A DNA stretch of 64,000 bases from Xanthobacter sp. NM-59 (GCF_021401125.1 NZ_JACBFQ010000002.1:1-64000); one strand, 5' to 3'; numbered from the stretch's first letter, positions 23,692-32,147 are shown. The notes: generated from the sequence alone by a model not told the origin. A program made the numbers and translations.

Positions 23692-24138
23692 CTATTTCTT
23701 CTGTCCCTCAGCGTCGAACTGCGCCAGGAAGGCGATGAGGTTCGCGCGCTCGGTGTCGTTCTTCACGCCCGCAAAGGCCATCTTGCCCTTCGGAGCCAAC
23801 ACCTTAGGATTGGTGAGATAATTGTCGAGCGTCGCGAGGTCCCACATCTTGCCGGCGGCGGCGCCGTCCTTGATGTCGGCGGAATAGGGATAGCCCTCGA
23901 AATGCGCCCAGTGGGCGCCCACGATGCCGTTCAGCGGCGGGCCCACCTTGGTCTTGGCGCCGGGGCCGATGGCGTGGCAGGCCATGCACTTCTTGAAGAC
24001 GACCTCGCCCTTGGCCGGATCCCCGGTGATGGCCTCAGCGGCCGTGGTCGCGTCCGCGGCAGGTCCTTCCGCGCGGGCGGCCGCGGTCATAGGCAGCAGG
24101 CCGGCCAGAAGGCCAGCGAGAAGTGTGATCTTGCGCAT
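23692..24138 (-). CDS. Periplasmic class I cytochrome c
   Basis: 148 residues with a cleavable signal peptide (LLAGLLAGLLPMTAAARAE). One haem site, CMACH, and a C-terminal axial Met in GKMAF. The layout (KGEVVFKKCMACHAIGPGAKTKVGPPLNG and the ending LIAFLAQF) is that of the cytochrome c2/c550 family. In the Sox system such cytochromes take electrons from SoxXA or SoxCD and pass them to the oxidase; alternatively it is the haem subunit for SoxF. It lies between soxD and the DsrE-like gene. Confidence 0.88.
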   Translation of the reverse strand: MRKITLLAGLLAGLLPMTAAARAEGPAADATTAAEAITGDPAKGEVVFKKCMACHAIGPGAKTKVGPPLNGIVGAHWAHFEGYPYSADIKDGAAAGKMWDLATLDNYLTNPKVLAPKGKMAFAGVKNDTERANLIAFLAQFDAEGQKK

Positions 24139-24235
24139 CTTGTCGGTCCTCCCTGGCTGGCATCGCTAAGCGGCAGCCTTTTTGTTGATTGTACTCCTCA
24201 TTGCGCTCCCGCGCCCCGGATCATTCCAGGTTCCC

Positions 24236-24934
24236 CTATTCCAGATTTCCCTTGGGCGCGTCCTCGTCAGGGGTCACATTGAGGATCTGGGCCCGGGCGG
24301 TCACATGAACAGGGCCGGAACAGTCCTTCATGCAGGGATTGCTTTTCCAGAAGGCTTTTTCGGTCGTCTCGCGGTCATCTTCATAGAAATTCGGCTGATT
24401 GGGCAGCTGCACCTTGGGGAAGTTTTCCTTCGAGAGCACGAAGTCTTCCGGCACCAGATCGTTCAGGTTGAGAAGATAGGCGACGATGGCATAGGTCTCG
24501 TCAGCGGACAAAGACTGGTTGTTGCCGAAGGGCATGGCCCGGCGCACATAGTCGAAGGCGGTGGAGGCATAAGGCCAGAACGAGCCGATGGTCTTTTCCG
24601 GCCGGTCCGATTTCAGCGTGCCCTGTCCGCCCGCCAGCACCGGCCAGCGCCCCGCGCCCTCGCCGAACTCGCCATGGCAGGTGGCGCAGTTCTGCAGGAA
24701 CACTGCCTCGCCCTGCTTCACCGATCCGTGGCCTTCAGGCAGCCCCTCGCCATCGGGCCGCACATCGATGTTCCAGGCGGCGATCTCCTCCGGCAGCGCG
24801 GGGCGGCCGAGGGCGGGCGCCGAGGCGGACGCCTTTTGATGGGGCGCGGCGGATTGCGCCCAGGCTGGCAAAGCCGTCACGCCGATGAGCGTGGCCATGC
24901 CGGCCGCGAGCAACGCCTCAGCCGACTTCCACAT
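24236..24934 (-). CDS. soxD: SoxD, c-type cytochrome subunit of sulfane dehydrogenase
   Basis: 232 residues from the ATG at 24934, which overlaps the soxC end by 17 bases. A signal peptide precedes residue 28. One haem site, CATCH, is followed by the SoxD pattern GEFGEGAGRWPVLAGG, then MPFGNNQSLSADETYAIVAYLLNL. Near the C-terminus there is a CMKDC pair, typical of SoxD. Alphaproteobacterial SoxD may carry one or two haems; this is the single-haem form. With SoxC it oxidises the sulfane sulfur bound to SoxY by six electrons, so thiosulfate goes fully to sulfate without stored sulfur. Confidence 0.93.
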   Translation of the reverse strand: MWKSAEALLAAGMATLIGVTALPAWAQSAAPHQKASASAPALGRPALPEEIAAWNIDVRPDGEGLPEGHGSVKQGEAVFLQNCATCHGEFGEGAGRWPVLAGGQGTLKSDRPEKTIGSFWPYASTAFDYVRRAMPFGNNQSLSADETYAIVAYLLNLNDLVPEDFVLSKENFPKVQLPNQPNFYEDDRETTEKAFWKSNPCMKDCSGPVHVTARAQILNVTPDEDAPKGNLE

Positions 24935-26243
24935 TTTCCGTCTCCCCGTTGGAGCGCACCAGCCAGGTCTGGATGCCGTTATTGTGGTAGATGGAATTGG
25001 TGCCGCGCACGGCCCGAAGCTCGTTCTTGGTGGGCTGCACATAGCCGGTGTCGTCCATGGCGCGGGACTGCACCATGAGCTCGTCGCCCGCCCAGTCGAA
25101 GTCCAGGTAGAAACGCGTCATGGCCATCGGCATGGCCGGACCCTCGATACGCGCGGTGGTCCAGTTGCGCCCGCCGTCGAGGGAGACATCCACCCGCTTG
25201 ATGGTGCCACGCCCGGACCAGGCGATGCCCGAAATCACGTTCGGTCCCTTGTGCTTCAGAGGGGCCTGGGGGCTCGGGCTCGTCACCACCGATTTCGCAT
25301 CCATCACGAAGGTAAAACGGCGCGAGCGGCCATCGGCCAGGAGGTCCGTATATTTGGAGGTTTCCTCGCGCTGCTGCCACGGCTCGTCGCCCACCTTGAG
25401 ACGGCGCAGCCACTTCACCCACATATTGCCTTCCCAGCCCGGCACCACGAGGCGCACCGGATAGCCCTGCTCGGGCCGCAGCGCCTCGCCATTCATGGCG
25501 AAGGCCACCAGGCAGTCCTTCATGGCCTTTTCCAAGGGGATGGAGCGGGTCATCACCGCCGCGTCGGCGCCTTCCGCCAGCACCCATTTGCCCTTGGCCT
25601 GCACCCCCGCCATGTCCAGCAGGGTTTTCAGGGGAATGCCGGTGTAGAAGACATTGTGGATCATGCCATGGGTGAACTGGCAGCCATTGAGCTGCGCGCC
25701 GCGCCACTCCATGCCGGAATTGGCCGCGCATTCCAGGAAATAGGCCCGGTTCACCCGGCCCGGCATGCGCTTGATGTCCTCCAGCGTGAACACCAAAGGC
25801 TTGTCCACCAGACCGTGGATCATCAGCCGGTACTTGTCCGGATCAATCTCCGCCTCGCCACCATGATGGCGCACGAAGCACAGGCCGTTGGGGGTGATGA
25901 CGCCGTCGAGGGCATAAAGCGGCGTGAAGCTCACCGAGCTTTCGCGGCTGGCCGTCAGCCACTCCACCTCGCGCCGCACCACATCCTTCTCGAACATGGA
26001 AGGCTTGCCATAGGGGTTCACATTCACCCCCGCACCCAGCATCTTCGACCATTCGGGCACCGGCACGATGTTGGGATCCGGCCCTGCCGCGAGAGCCCGC
26101 CCGGCCAAGGCCGAGCCCCCCGCCGCAGCACCCGCCCCCATCCCCAAAGCGGAAAGGAAGCCGCGCCGGGAGAGGCTGGCGGCGCGCGTTCCGGAAGGCA
26201 TTTTTTCGGGGCCCTGCTGGCCGGGCCCGCTATGTTGGGACAT
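24918..26243 (-). CDS. soxC: SoxC, molybdenum subunit of sulfane dehydrogenase
   Basis: 441 residues with a twin-arginine signal (LSRRGFLSALG). It belongs to the sulfite oxidase family: the Mo-pterin cysteine is in FLECAANSG (Cys172), followed by the dimerisation domain (about 310-435; AWSGRGTIKRVDVSLDGG, then GTNSIYHNNGIQTWLV). GGAGG precedes the ATG. A perfect ATTC-N8-GAAT palindrome lies 24-39 bases upstream, suggesting that soxCD and the genes after it have their own SoxR-controlled start inside the cluster. Confidence 0.96.
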   Translation of the reverse strand: MSQHSGPGQQGPEKMPSGTRAASLSRRGFLSALGMGAGAAAGGSALAGRALAAGPDPNIVPVPEWSKMLGAGVNVNPYGKPSMFEKDVVRREVEWLTASRESSVSFTPLYALDGVITPNGLCFVRHHGGEAEIDPDKYRLMIHGLVDKPLVFTLEDIKRMPGRVNRAYFLECAANSGMEWRGAQLNGCQFTHGMIHNVFYTGIPLKTLLDMAGVQAKGKWVLAEGADAAVMTRSIPLEKAMKDCLVAFAMNGEALRPEQGYPVRLVVPGWEGNMWVKWLRRLKVGDEPWQQREETSKYTDLLADGRSRRFTFVMDAKSVVTSPSPQAPLKHKGPNVISGIAWSGRGTIKRVDVSLDGGRNWTTARIEGPAMPMAMTRFYLDFDWAGDELMVQSRAMDDTGYVQPTKNELRAVRGTNSIYHNNGIQTWLVRSNGETENVEVG

Positions 26244-26266
26244 GACGTCCTCCCTAATATTCTAAC

Positions 26267-26282
26267 ATTCGCAGGTTTGAAT
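26267..26282. promoter_or_regulatory. Candidate SoxR/SqrR-type operator before soxC
   Basis: ATTCGCAGGTTTGAAT is an exact ATTC-N8-GAAT palindrome, the motif I recall for the sulfide-responsive repressor SqrR, a close relative of SoxR. A wider repeat (AATATTC at 26256-26262 and GAATATT at 26279-26285) overlaps it. It lies between the soxB stop and the soxC ATG, in an AT-rich 73-base gap. Confidence 0.6.
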
Positions 26283-26316
26283 ATTTTTGGCGCGCCACCG
26301 CAGCGGCGCGCGGGGA

Positions 26317-28011
26317 TCACGCGCCGATGACTTTCACCGAGCTGTTGGGGGCGATGGTCACGGGGCCGGCGGACGCCACATAGCGCTCCACCACCTCCCA
26401 GATGGGCGGGCCTTCCACATTCTGGGCGACCGAGGCCCAGCCGGCGACCGTATAGGCCTTGTCCGCCTCCAGCGGCTTGCCGGTCTTCAGGAAGGTGAGG
26501 TCGGAAATGCGCTCGCCCACCCCCTTCGACACGTCGATGGAATAGCCCACGCCCCCCACCCGCACCATGTCGCCGCCACCCTGGAAATACGGGTCCGGGT
26601 GGAAGATGTTGTCGGCCACGTCTTCCAGGACATCCTTCAACTGCTTGCCGGTCATGGTATTGCGATAGCAGGCGGGATAGGTGATGGCGGTGGCGTTGGC
26701 GATGGCCTCGAAGGTGATGGGGTCGCCCGGCAGCAGGGTTCCGCCCCAGCGGAAGCCCGGAGACAGGGCGATTTCCGCATCCCGCTCCTTCAGGAGCGCG
26801 TCGCAGATCATGTCGTCGAAGGTGCCGTTGAAGTTGCCGCGCCGGTAAAGCAGGCTGTCGGTGCGCCCCACCTCGCGGGCAAGTTCCGCCGCAAAGGGCG
26901 CGCGCAGCTCCCTCACCAGCTTTTCCATCTCCGGATCGGGGGTGATGGCATCGGAAAACACCGGGATGAGCTGGAACCTGTAGCCGGTGACCTTCTTGTC
27001 CTTCACATCGAGGTCGAGGCGCGAGATAAACTTGCCGTGGGAGCCGGTGGCCACCAGCAAAGTCTGGCCCACTTCCACCACCGCCGGCATGGCATCATGG
27101 GTGTGGGCGGTGAGGATGACGTCGATGCCCTTCACCCGCGAGGCCATCTTGCGGTCCACATCGAAGCCGTTGTGGGAGAGCACCACCACCGCGTCGGCGC
27201 CATCGGCGCGGGCGGCGTCCACCTGCTTCTGCATATCCTCCTCGCGAATGCCGAATTCCCAATCCGGGATCATCCAGCGCGGGTTGGAAATGGGCGTGCG
27301 CGGGAAGGCCTGGCCGATCACCGCCACCTTGGCCCCGCCCTTCTCGAAGGTCTTCGCCGCATCGAACACCGGCTCCTGCCATTCCAGCGAGCGGATGTTC
27401 TGGGCCAGGAAGGCGAAGGGCGCCTTCTCCTTGATCTCCATCACCCGGTCGGCGCCATAGGTGAACTCCCAGTGGCCCACCATGGCGTCGAGGCCCAGAG
27501 CGGAGAACACCTTCACCATGTCCTCGCCCTTGGTTTGGAGCGAAGACCAGGAGCCCTGCAGGCCGTCGCCCCCATCCAGCACCAGCACCTTGTCGGCGCC
27601 CCGCTCGTCGCGGATGGCCTTGATGAGGCGCGCCATGCGGTCGGCCCCGCCCATGCGGCCATAGGCGCGGGCCAGGGCCGTGAAATCGAGGGAGGTGAGC
27701 GCATAGGCGTCGCGCGTCTCCGGCTTCAACTTGAAGTAATCGAGGAAGGCCTCGTCGGTGAGGTGCGGCGGCTGCCCGCGCGCCTCACCGACGCCGATAT
27801 TGGTGGACGGCTCACGGAAATAGAGCGGCACCAATTGGGCGTGGATGTCGGTGAGATGGAGGATGGTGAAGGTGCCGGGCTTGCCAAAGCGCAGCAGGTC
27901 CGCCTCGCTCAGGGTGCCCTTCTCCACGGCCTGGGCCAGCCCCGGCCCGCCGGCGGCGATGAGGGCGGCGAGCGCCGTTCCGGCGGCAAGAAAATCGCGT
28001 CTCGAGATCAT
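26317..28011 (-). CDS. soxB: SoxB, dimanganese sulfate thiohydrolase
   Basis: 564 residues from the ATG at 28011, starting MISRRDFLAAG (twin-arginine signal); upstream in-frame ATGs would hide it. SoxB releases sulfate from the SoxY-bound sulfonate. The metallophosphatase motifs are present: LHLTDIHAQL, VLDGGDGLQGS, VGHWEFTYG (the SoxB-specific form of the GNHE block), LSHNGFD and TAHTHDA, then the 5'-nucleotidase-type C-terminal domain (RRGNFNGTFDDMICDAL). Most SoxB proteins that I recall read GGDTWQGS where this one has GGDGLQGS, and GHTHDA where this one has AHTHDA. Confidence 0.96.
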   Translation of the reverse strand: MISRRDFLAAGTALAALIAAGGPGLAQAVEKGTLSEADLLRFGKPGTFTILHLTDIHAQLVPLYFREPSTNIGVGEARGQPPHLTDEAFLDYFKLKPETRDAYALTSLDFTALARAYGRMGGADRMARLIKAIRDERGADKVLVLDGGDGLQGSWSSLQTKGEDMVKVFSALGLDAMVGHWEFTYGADRVMEIKEKAPFAFLAQNIRSLEWQEPVFDAAKTFEKGGAKVAVIGQAFPRTPISNPRWMIPDWEFGIREEDMQKQVDAARADGADAVVVLSHNGFDVDRKMASRVKGIDVILTAHTHDAMPAVVEVGQTLLVATGSHGKFISRLDLDVKDKKVTGYRFQLIPVFSDAITPDPEMEKLVRELRAPFAAELAREVGRTDSLLYRRGNFNGTFDDMICDALLKERDAEIALSPGFRWGGTLLPGDPITFEAIANATAITYPACYRNTMTGKQLKDVLEDVADNIFHPDPYFQGGGDMVRVGGVGYSIDVSKGVGERISDLTFLKTGKPLEADKAYTVAGWASVAQNVEGPPIWEVVERYVASAGPVTIAPNSSVKVIGA

Positions 28012-28136
28012 GGCATCGCGCTTCCCGCGTTGAGGGCCGCCGCGTTCACTCCACTTGCGGCCGGGCGAGGACATGGACCCGCCGCTCACCGGATCAATCA
28101 TGCGATCCGGCGCGGCTCAGCCCCGATGATGCGGAC

Positions 28137-28157
28137 GGCCGGGGATGCTCCCCGGCC
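28137..28157. other. Hairpin between soxZ and soxB
   Basis: A 9-bp perfect stem with a 3-base loop directly after the soxZ stop (minus strand), without a T-run. Inside an operon this is more likely an mRNA-stabilising or processing element that favours soxYZ over soxB than a terminator. Confidence 0.45.
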
Positions 28158-28161
28158 AAGG

Positions 28162-28491
28162 TCAGGCAACGGTGAGCTTGGCCGTAGCCTTCTGCTCGGC
28201 GCCGTGATCGTCCGTCCAGGTGAAGGTCAGCTCTCCGCTTTCCTTCGCCTTGTAGAAAAAGGACTGGTACGGATTCGCGGAAATGGAGGGAAACCATTCC
28301 GCCGTGAAGAAAGGCTTGCCGTTGAACGCAGCCTGGAAGGTGTGGATGATGTCGCGCGGCACGGTCTTGCCCGACGAATCCTTGCGCTGACCGCTCTCCA
28401 TGTCGTGGGAAATCAGCGTCTTGATCTCGATGATCTCGCCGGCCTTCGCCTGGGCGGGCACACGCACGCGGGGCGTGGACTTGATGGCCAT
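28162..28491 (-). CDS. soxZ: SoxZ, partner of the sulfur carrier SoxY
   Basis: 109 residues, cytosolic-looking sequence without its own signal; it is exported bound to SoxY. Typical SoxZ blocks: RVRVPAQAKAGEIIEIKTLISHDMESG-RKD, the NPYQSFFYKAKESGELTFTWTDD segment, and a short C-terminus. The immunoglobulin-like fold packs on SoxY so that the SoxY tail swings out to the Sox enzymes. It is 71 bases downstream of soxY and 150 bases before soxB. Confidence 0.97.
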   Translation of the reverse strand: MAIKSTPRVRVPAQAKAGEIIEIKTLISHDMESGQRKDSSGKTVPRDIIHTFQAAFNGKPFFTAEWFPSISANPYQSFFYKAKESGELTFTWTDDHGAEQKATAKLTVA

Positions 28492-28562
28492 GGTGGGTTT
28501 CCTCCAGATTTTTGTTTCGCGGTGATGGGTCTCACGCGCGCTTTTTCGAGGCGGGCCGGCGG

Positions 28563-29036
28563 TCAGCCGCCGCAGCCGCCAATGGTGACCTTCACCTGCG
28601 CCTTGGCCGAATAAAGGGCCCCGTTGGACATCTCCGCCACCGCGATCACGTTCTGCGTCTGGGCGAGGCGCATGCGGGTGGAGGCGGCCGCCTTCCCGCT
28701 CTGCGGCGTGAACTGGTAGGTGACCACCTGAGGCAACGGGTTGCCGTCCGCGAAGACGTGGACCGACTTGACGAAATCAGAATCGGTCATAGGACTTTCC
28801 ACATCGATATTGATGGGAACCACCAGACCATTTTCGGCGATCTCCGGCAGATCAAGCTTGATCTTGCCTTCACCCATGCTCTTACCGCCGAACAGCTTCT
28901 TCATCTCGTCCGCCACCTGGGCCTCGGTGGCCAGGCTCATGCGCGGGGCCAGCACGGCGGCAAGCGCCGCTGCCCCGACCAATTGAAGCGCCCGGCGGCG
29001 ACTGGGCGCACGGGTGGCGTCTTGGTGAAAGGTCAT
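28563..29036 (-). CDS. soxY: SoxY, periplasmic sulfur carrier
   Basis: 157 residues from the ATG at 29036, with GGGGAGGAAACGG before it; an alternative ATG lies 15 bases upstream. The twin-arginine-type signal (SRRRALQLVGAAALAAVLAP) exports the SoxYZ pair. The protein ends in the carrier motif GGCGG, whose cysteine holds the sulfur intermediates throughout the cycle. First gene of the leftward sox operon. Confidence 0.97.
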   Translation of the reverse strand: MTFHQDATRAPSRRRALQLVGAAALAAVLAPRMSLATEAQVADEMKKLFGGKSMGEGKIKLDLPEIAENGLVVPINIDVESPMTDSDFVKSVHVFADGNPLPQVVTYQFTPQSGKAAASTRMRLAQTQNVIAVAEMSNGALYSAKAQVKVTIGGCGG

Positions 29037-29126
29037 CCGTTTCCTCCCCAACAGCCCCGAGAATGGGCCATAAGCTATTGTTTTGATTTTTGATTCGTCC
29101 GACGCGAATTTCGTCGTCGCCGATCA

Positions 29127-29145
29127 ATTTCACATATTGTGATAT
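29127..29145. promoter_or_regulatory. Palindromic operator candidate between soxY and soxA
   Basis: A 19-base near-perfect palindrome (ATTTCACATATTGTGATAT, core CACA-TAT-TGTG) stands in the AT-rich part of the 248-base divergent region. An imperfect ATTCG-N7-CGAAT repeat (29093-29109) is close by. It is well placed to control both soxYZB and soxAX. SoxR is the obvious candidate regulator, though the motif differs from the site before soxC. Confidence 0.5.
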
Positions 29146-29284
29146 CGATTTTTTTGAATGTAAAGTAGCTCCTATCCGCCGATTGAAGCTTTCTATGAAG
29201 GCCGATCGGGCGGATCGGAAGGGCGCCTTCATAAGGGCTTCAGCAGAGGGCCCGCGGGCGTCCCGCCAGATTTCGGGAGGATAT

Positions 29285-30115
29285 ATGCGACCCAAAATCC
29301 GGTTTTTCACAACCGTGTGCGCACTCGCGCTCGCCCTCATCCCCTTCGTCCCGGCGCGCGCCCAGGACGATGCCAGCGAGAAGGAGATCGAGCGGTATCG
29401 CGCCATGATCAACGACCCCATGGCCAATCCCGGCTACCTTGCGGTGGACCGGGGCGAGGCCTTGTGGGCCGAAAAGAGGGGCAAGAACAACGTTTCTCTG
29501 GAAACGTGCGACCTCGGCCAGGGCCCCGGCAAGCTGGAGGGCGCCTATGCCGCCCTCCCGCGCTATTTCGCCGACGCCAACCAGGTGATGGACCTGGAGC
29601 AGCGCCTGTTGTGGTGCATGGAGAAGATCCAGGCCTTCGACACCAAGCCCCTGGTCTCCAAGCCCTTTTCCGGGCCCGGACGGGGCTCTGACATGGAGGA
29701 TCTCGTCGCCTACATCGCCAACAAGTCCAATGGCATGAAGATCGCGACACCGCTCGATCATCCCAAGGAAAAGGAGGCTTATGCCCTAGGCGAGGCGCTG
29801 TTCTTCCGCCGCTCGTCCATCAACGACTTCTCCTGCTCCACCTGCCATGCGGACGCAGGCAAGCGCATCCGCCTGCAGGCTCTGCCGCAACTCGACAAGC
29901 CCGGGAAGGATGCGCAGGACACCATGGGCTCCTGGCCCACTTACCGTGTCTCGCAAAGCGCGCTGCGCACCATGCAGCACCGCTTGTGGGACTGCTATCG
30001 GCAGATGCGGATGCCTCCCCCCGATTATGGCTCGGAGGTCATCACCGCCCTCACCGTGTTCCTGAACACCCAGGCGGCGGGCGGTGAGATCAACGTGCCC
30101 TCCATCAAGCGCTGA
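29285..30115 (+). CDS. soxA: SoxA, cytochrome c subunit of the SoxXA thiosulfate-linking enzyme
   Basis: 276 residues from the ATG at 29285; a signal peptide ends near ARAQ (residue 25). A single haem site, CSTCH, lies in the second cytochrome domain; the first domain keeps only cysteines (LETCDLG, LLWCMEK) that can form a disulfide, so this is the one-haem form of SoxA. The active-site persulfide cysteine is in [12 protein letters not shown]. SoxXA oxidatively joins thiosulfate to the SoxY cysteine. soxX follows after 13 bases. Confidence 0.95.
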   Translation: MRPKIRFFTTVCALALALIPFVPARAQDDASEKEIERYRAMINDPMANPGYLAVDRGEALWAEKRGKNNVSLETCDLGQGPGKLEGAYAALPRYFADANQVMDLEQRLLWCMEKIQAFDTKPLVSKPFSGPGRGSDMEDLVAYIANKSNGMKIATPLDHPKEKEAYALGEALFFRRSSINDFSCSTCHADAGKRIRLQALPQLDKPGKDAQDTMGSWPTYRVSQSALRTMQHRLWDCYRQMRMPPPDYGSEVITALTVFLNTQAAGGEINVPSIKR

Positions 30116-30128
30116 GAGGAGAAGAGCC

Positions 30129-30743
30129 ATGAAGACGCTGTTGATCGCCGCCGCTCTTCTCGCGCCCGGCGCGGCATGGGCCCAGCAGATTCCCCCCGCC
30201 CCGCCGGCCGTGGTGGAGGCCGCCGTGAAGGCGAGCTTCACCAAGCTGCCGGACGGCTGGGCCGCGCGCCTTGTGCCCGACGAAACCATGCTGGTCTGCT
30301 CGCAAACCCGCAACCAGCCTTCCCAGCAGCAGGGCGAAGCCATCATGGCGCGCGAGGCCAAGACGGTGAAATATCCGCAAGGCAGCGTGCTGGGCGACTG
30401 GAAGGCGGGCGAGAAGGTGGCCCAGAACGGACGCGGCGGGCAATTCTCCGATCCGCCGGGAACCGTGAGCGGCGGCAATTGTTATGCCTGCCATCAGATG
30501 GACCCGCGCGAGGTGAGCTATGGCACGCTCGGCCCCAGCCTCGCCCATTATGGCGCCGATCGGAAATATGCGCCGGAGGACGCCAAGGCCGCCTTTGCCA
30601 AGGTCTACAACCCGCAGGCTGTCTTCGCCTGCTCGTCCATGCCGCGCTTCGGACATAACGGCGTGCTCAGCGAGCAGCAGATCAAGGACGTGGTGGCCTA
30701 TCTGTTCGATCCGGATTCGCCGGTGAACAAGCCGGCGAAGTAG
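30129..30743 (+). CDS. soxX: SoxX, small cytochrome c subunit of SoxXA
   Basis: 204 residues with a short signal peptide (LLIAAALLAPGAAWAQ). One haem site, CYACH, and a likely axial Met in SSMPRFGH near the end. It has an insertion of about 35 residues before the haem (TRNQPSQQQGEAIMAREA), as in the longer alphaproteobacterial SoxX type. It takes electrons from SoxA and passes them to a soluble cytochrome c. A terminator hairpin follows. Confidence 0.94.
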   Translation: MKTLLIAAALLAPGAAWAQQIPPAPPAVVEAAVKASFTKLPDGWAARLVPDETMLVCSQTRNQPSQQQGEAIMAREAKTVKYPQGSVLGDWKAGEKVAQNGRGGQFSDPPGTVSGGNCYACHQMDPREVSYGTLGPSLAHYGADRKYAPEDAKAAFAKVYNPQAVFACSSMPRFGHNGVLSEQQIKDVVAYLFDPDSPVNKPAK

Positions 30744-30778
30744 AGCCTCGTTTTCCTCTGAGCGAGGTTCCCCCTCAA

Positions 30779-30808
30779 GCCCCGCCACCGTGCGGGGCCT
30801 TTTCTTTG
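30779..30808 (+). terminator. Rho-independent terminator after soxX
   Basis: Seven-bp GC stem (30779-30785 with 30792-30798), a 6-base loop, then CTTTTCTTT. It sits 35 bases after the soxX stop, just before the convergent soxW stop. Confidence 0.8.
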
Positions 30809-30812
30809 CGCC

Positions 30813-31379
30813 TCAGCCGCGCCGGTCCTCCCCGCGCGCCAGGAAATCGTCGAACGAGCCGGCCCGATACGCCCCCTGCGCCACATAGCGGAAGAAGGCC
30901 GAGAATTCCGCGCGCGAGAGCAGGCCCGGCATGCGCGCCACCTCCTTCGCCTGCCCCTGCTCCAGGGCGAAGAACTGGAAAGTGGGGGTGACGCGGATGC
31001 GCTGCTGTTGGCCCAGCGCCTTTTCCGTCAGGCGGTTGCCATCGAAGAACGTCACCTCCCGCGCGCCAAACAGGTCCAGATGGACGATGTCAAAAGCAGC
31101 CCGGATGGGGTCGGCAATGGCGGGGTCGGCGAAATAGACGGTGTGCAGCGTCTTGCAATAGATGCAGCCGCGCTGGCTCCATTGCAGCGCGAAATGCCGG
31201 CCGGTGGAGGTTGCCGCCGCAAGATCCTCCTTCAGGTCCAGGAAGCTCTCCACATACCAGTCCTGGGTGTAGAGCCCGTCGTCTCCCAGGCGGGCGTCCG
31301 CGACGGCCGGAATCGGGAGCAAGGCGAGGCCGGCGGCCTGCAGCACGGCCCGGCGGGAAATGAGCTTGTCAGAGGCCAT
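30813..31379 (-). CDS. soxW: SoxW, periplasmic thioredoxin-like protein
   Basis: 188 residues with an N-terminal export signal (ISRRAVLQAAGLALLPIPAVADA). A thioredoxin fold follows with the redox site GCIYCK near residue 71 and a cis-Pro at RVTPTFQFF. In Paracoccus the membrane protein SoxV hands electrons to SoxW, which keeps the Sox carrier thiols reduced. It lies 36 bases downstream of soxV in the same leftward unit. Confidence 0.92.
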   Translation of the reverse strand: MASDKLISRRAVLQAAGLALLPIPAVADARLGDDGLYTQDWYVESFLDLKEDLAAATSTGRHFALQWSQRGCIYCKTLHTVYFADPAIADPIRAAFDIVHLDLFGAREVTFFDGNRLTEKALGQQQRIRVTPTFQFFALEQGQAKEVARMPGLLSRAEFSAFFRYVAQGAYRAGSFDDFLARGEDRRG

Positions 31380-31415
31380 GATCTTTCTCCGCTAGGCTTC
31401 CTGGTCGGGGCCGCA

Positions 31416-32147
31416 TCAGCCGATGGTGCCCAGGCCGGGGGCATGCTCCAGCAGCCATTGGGCCACCTCGGGCATGAAGCCGGTCATGAAGGCGATGCCG
31501 GTGAGGATGAGCAGCCCCCCGGCCACCTTCTCCACCAGCCCCAGGCCCCGGCCTGCCGCCCGTGCCCATGACAGGAACGGGCCGGTAAAGGCAGCGGCCA
31601 CAAGGAAGGGAAGGCCGATGCCCGCCGCATACACCGCCAGCAGCAGCATGCCCTTGCCCACGGAGGCTTCCGCCCCCGCCACCATCAGGATGGCGGCCAA
31701 CACCGGCCCCACGCAGGGCGACCAGCCGAAGCCGAAGGCCAGCCCCACCACCAGCGGCGTCAGCACGCCCACCGGCGCCGCCCCCACATCGATCCGCGCC
31801 TGACGATAAAGGAAGGGAATGCGCACAAGCCCCGTCATGTGCAGCCCGAACAGCACCAGCAGCACGCCGGACGCCAGCGTGAGCAGCTCCACATGGTCCA
31901 TCAGCAGGCGGCCGAGGCTGGATGCGGTGGCGCCCAGCAGTACGAACACGATGGAGAAGCCCAGCACAAACAGGCCCGCCGCGCGCAGCACGCGCCCGCG
32001 CGAGGCCGCCGCGCCCACCCCGCCGGCCGGCGCCGCCGCGCCCGTCAGGAAGCCCAGATAGGCGGGCACCAGCGGCAGCACGCAAGGAGAGGCGAACGAC
32101 AACAGCCCCGCCACAAAGGCGCCGGGCAGGCTGATTTCCAGCGACAT
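31416..32147 (-). CDS. soxV: SoxV, CcdA-type membrane thiol transporter
   Basis: 243 residues from the ATG at 32147. Six hydrophobic segments; the two redox cysteines of the CcdA/DsbD-beta family are in FASPCVLPLVPAYLGF and GFGWSPCVGPVL. It carries electrons from cytoplasmic thioredoxin across the membrane to SoxW (and possibly SoxS). The gene diverges from soxS, with 219 bases between them that hold an AT-rich repeat. Confidence 0.93.
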   Translation of the reverse strand: MSLEISLPGAFVAGLLSFASPCVLPLVPAYLGFLTGAAAPAGGVGAAASRGRVLRAAGLFVLGFSIVFVLLGATASSLGRLLMDHVELLTLASGVLLVLFGLHMTGLVRIPFLYRQARIDVGAAPVGVLTPLVVGLAFGFGWSPCVGPVLAAILMVAGAEASVGKGMLLLAVYAAGIGLPFLVAAAFTGPFLSWARAAGRGLGLVEKVAGGLLILTGIAFMTGFMPEVAQWLLEHAPGLGTIG

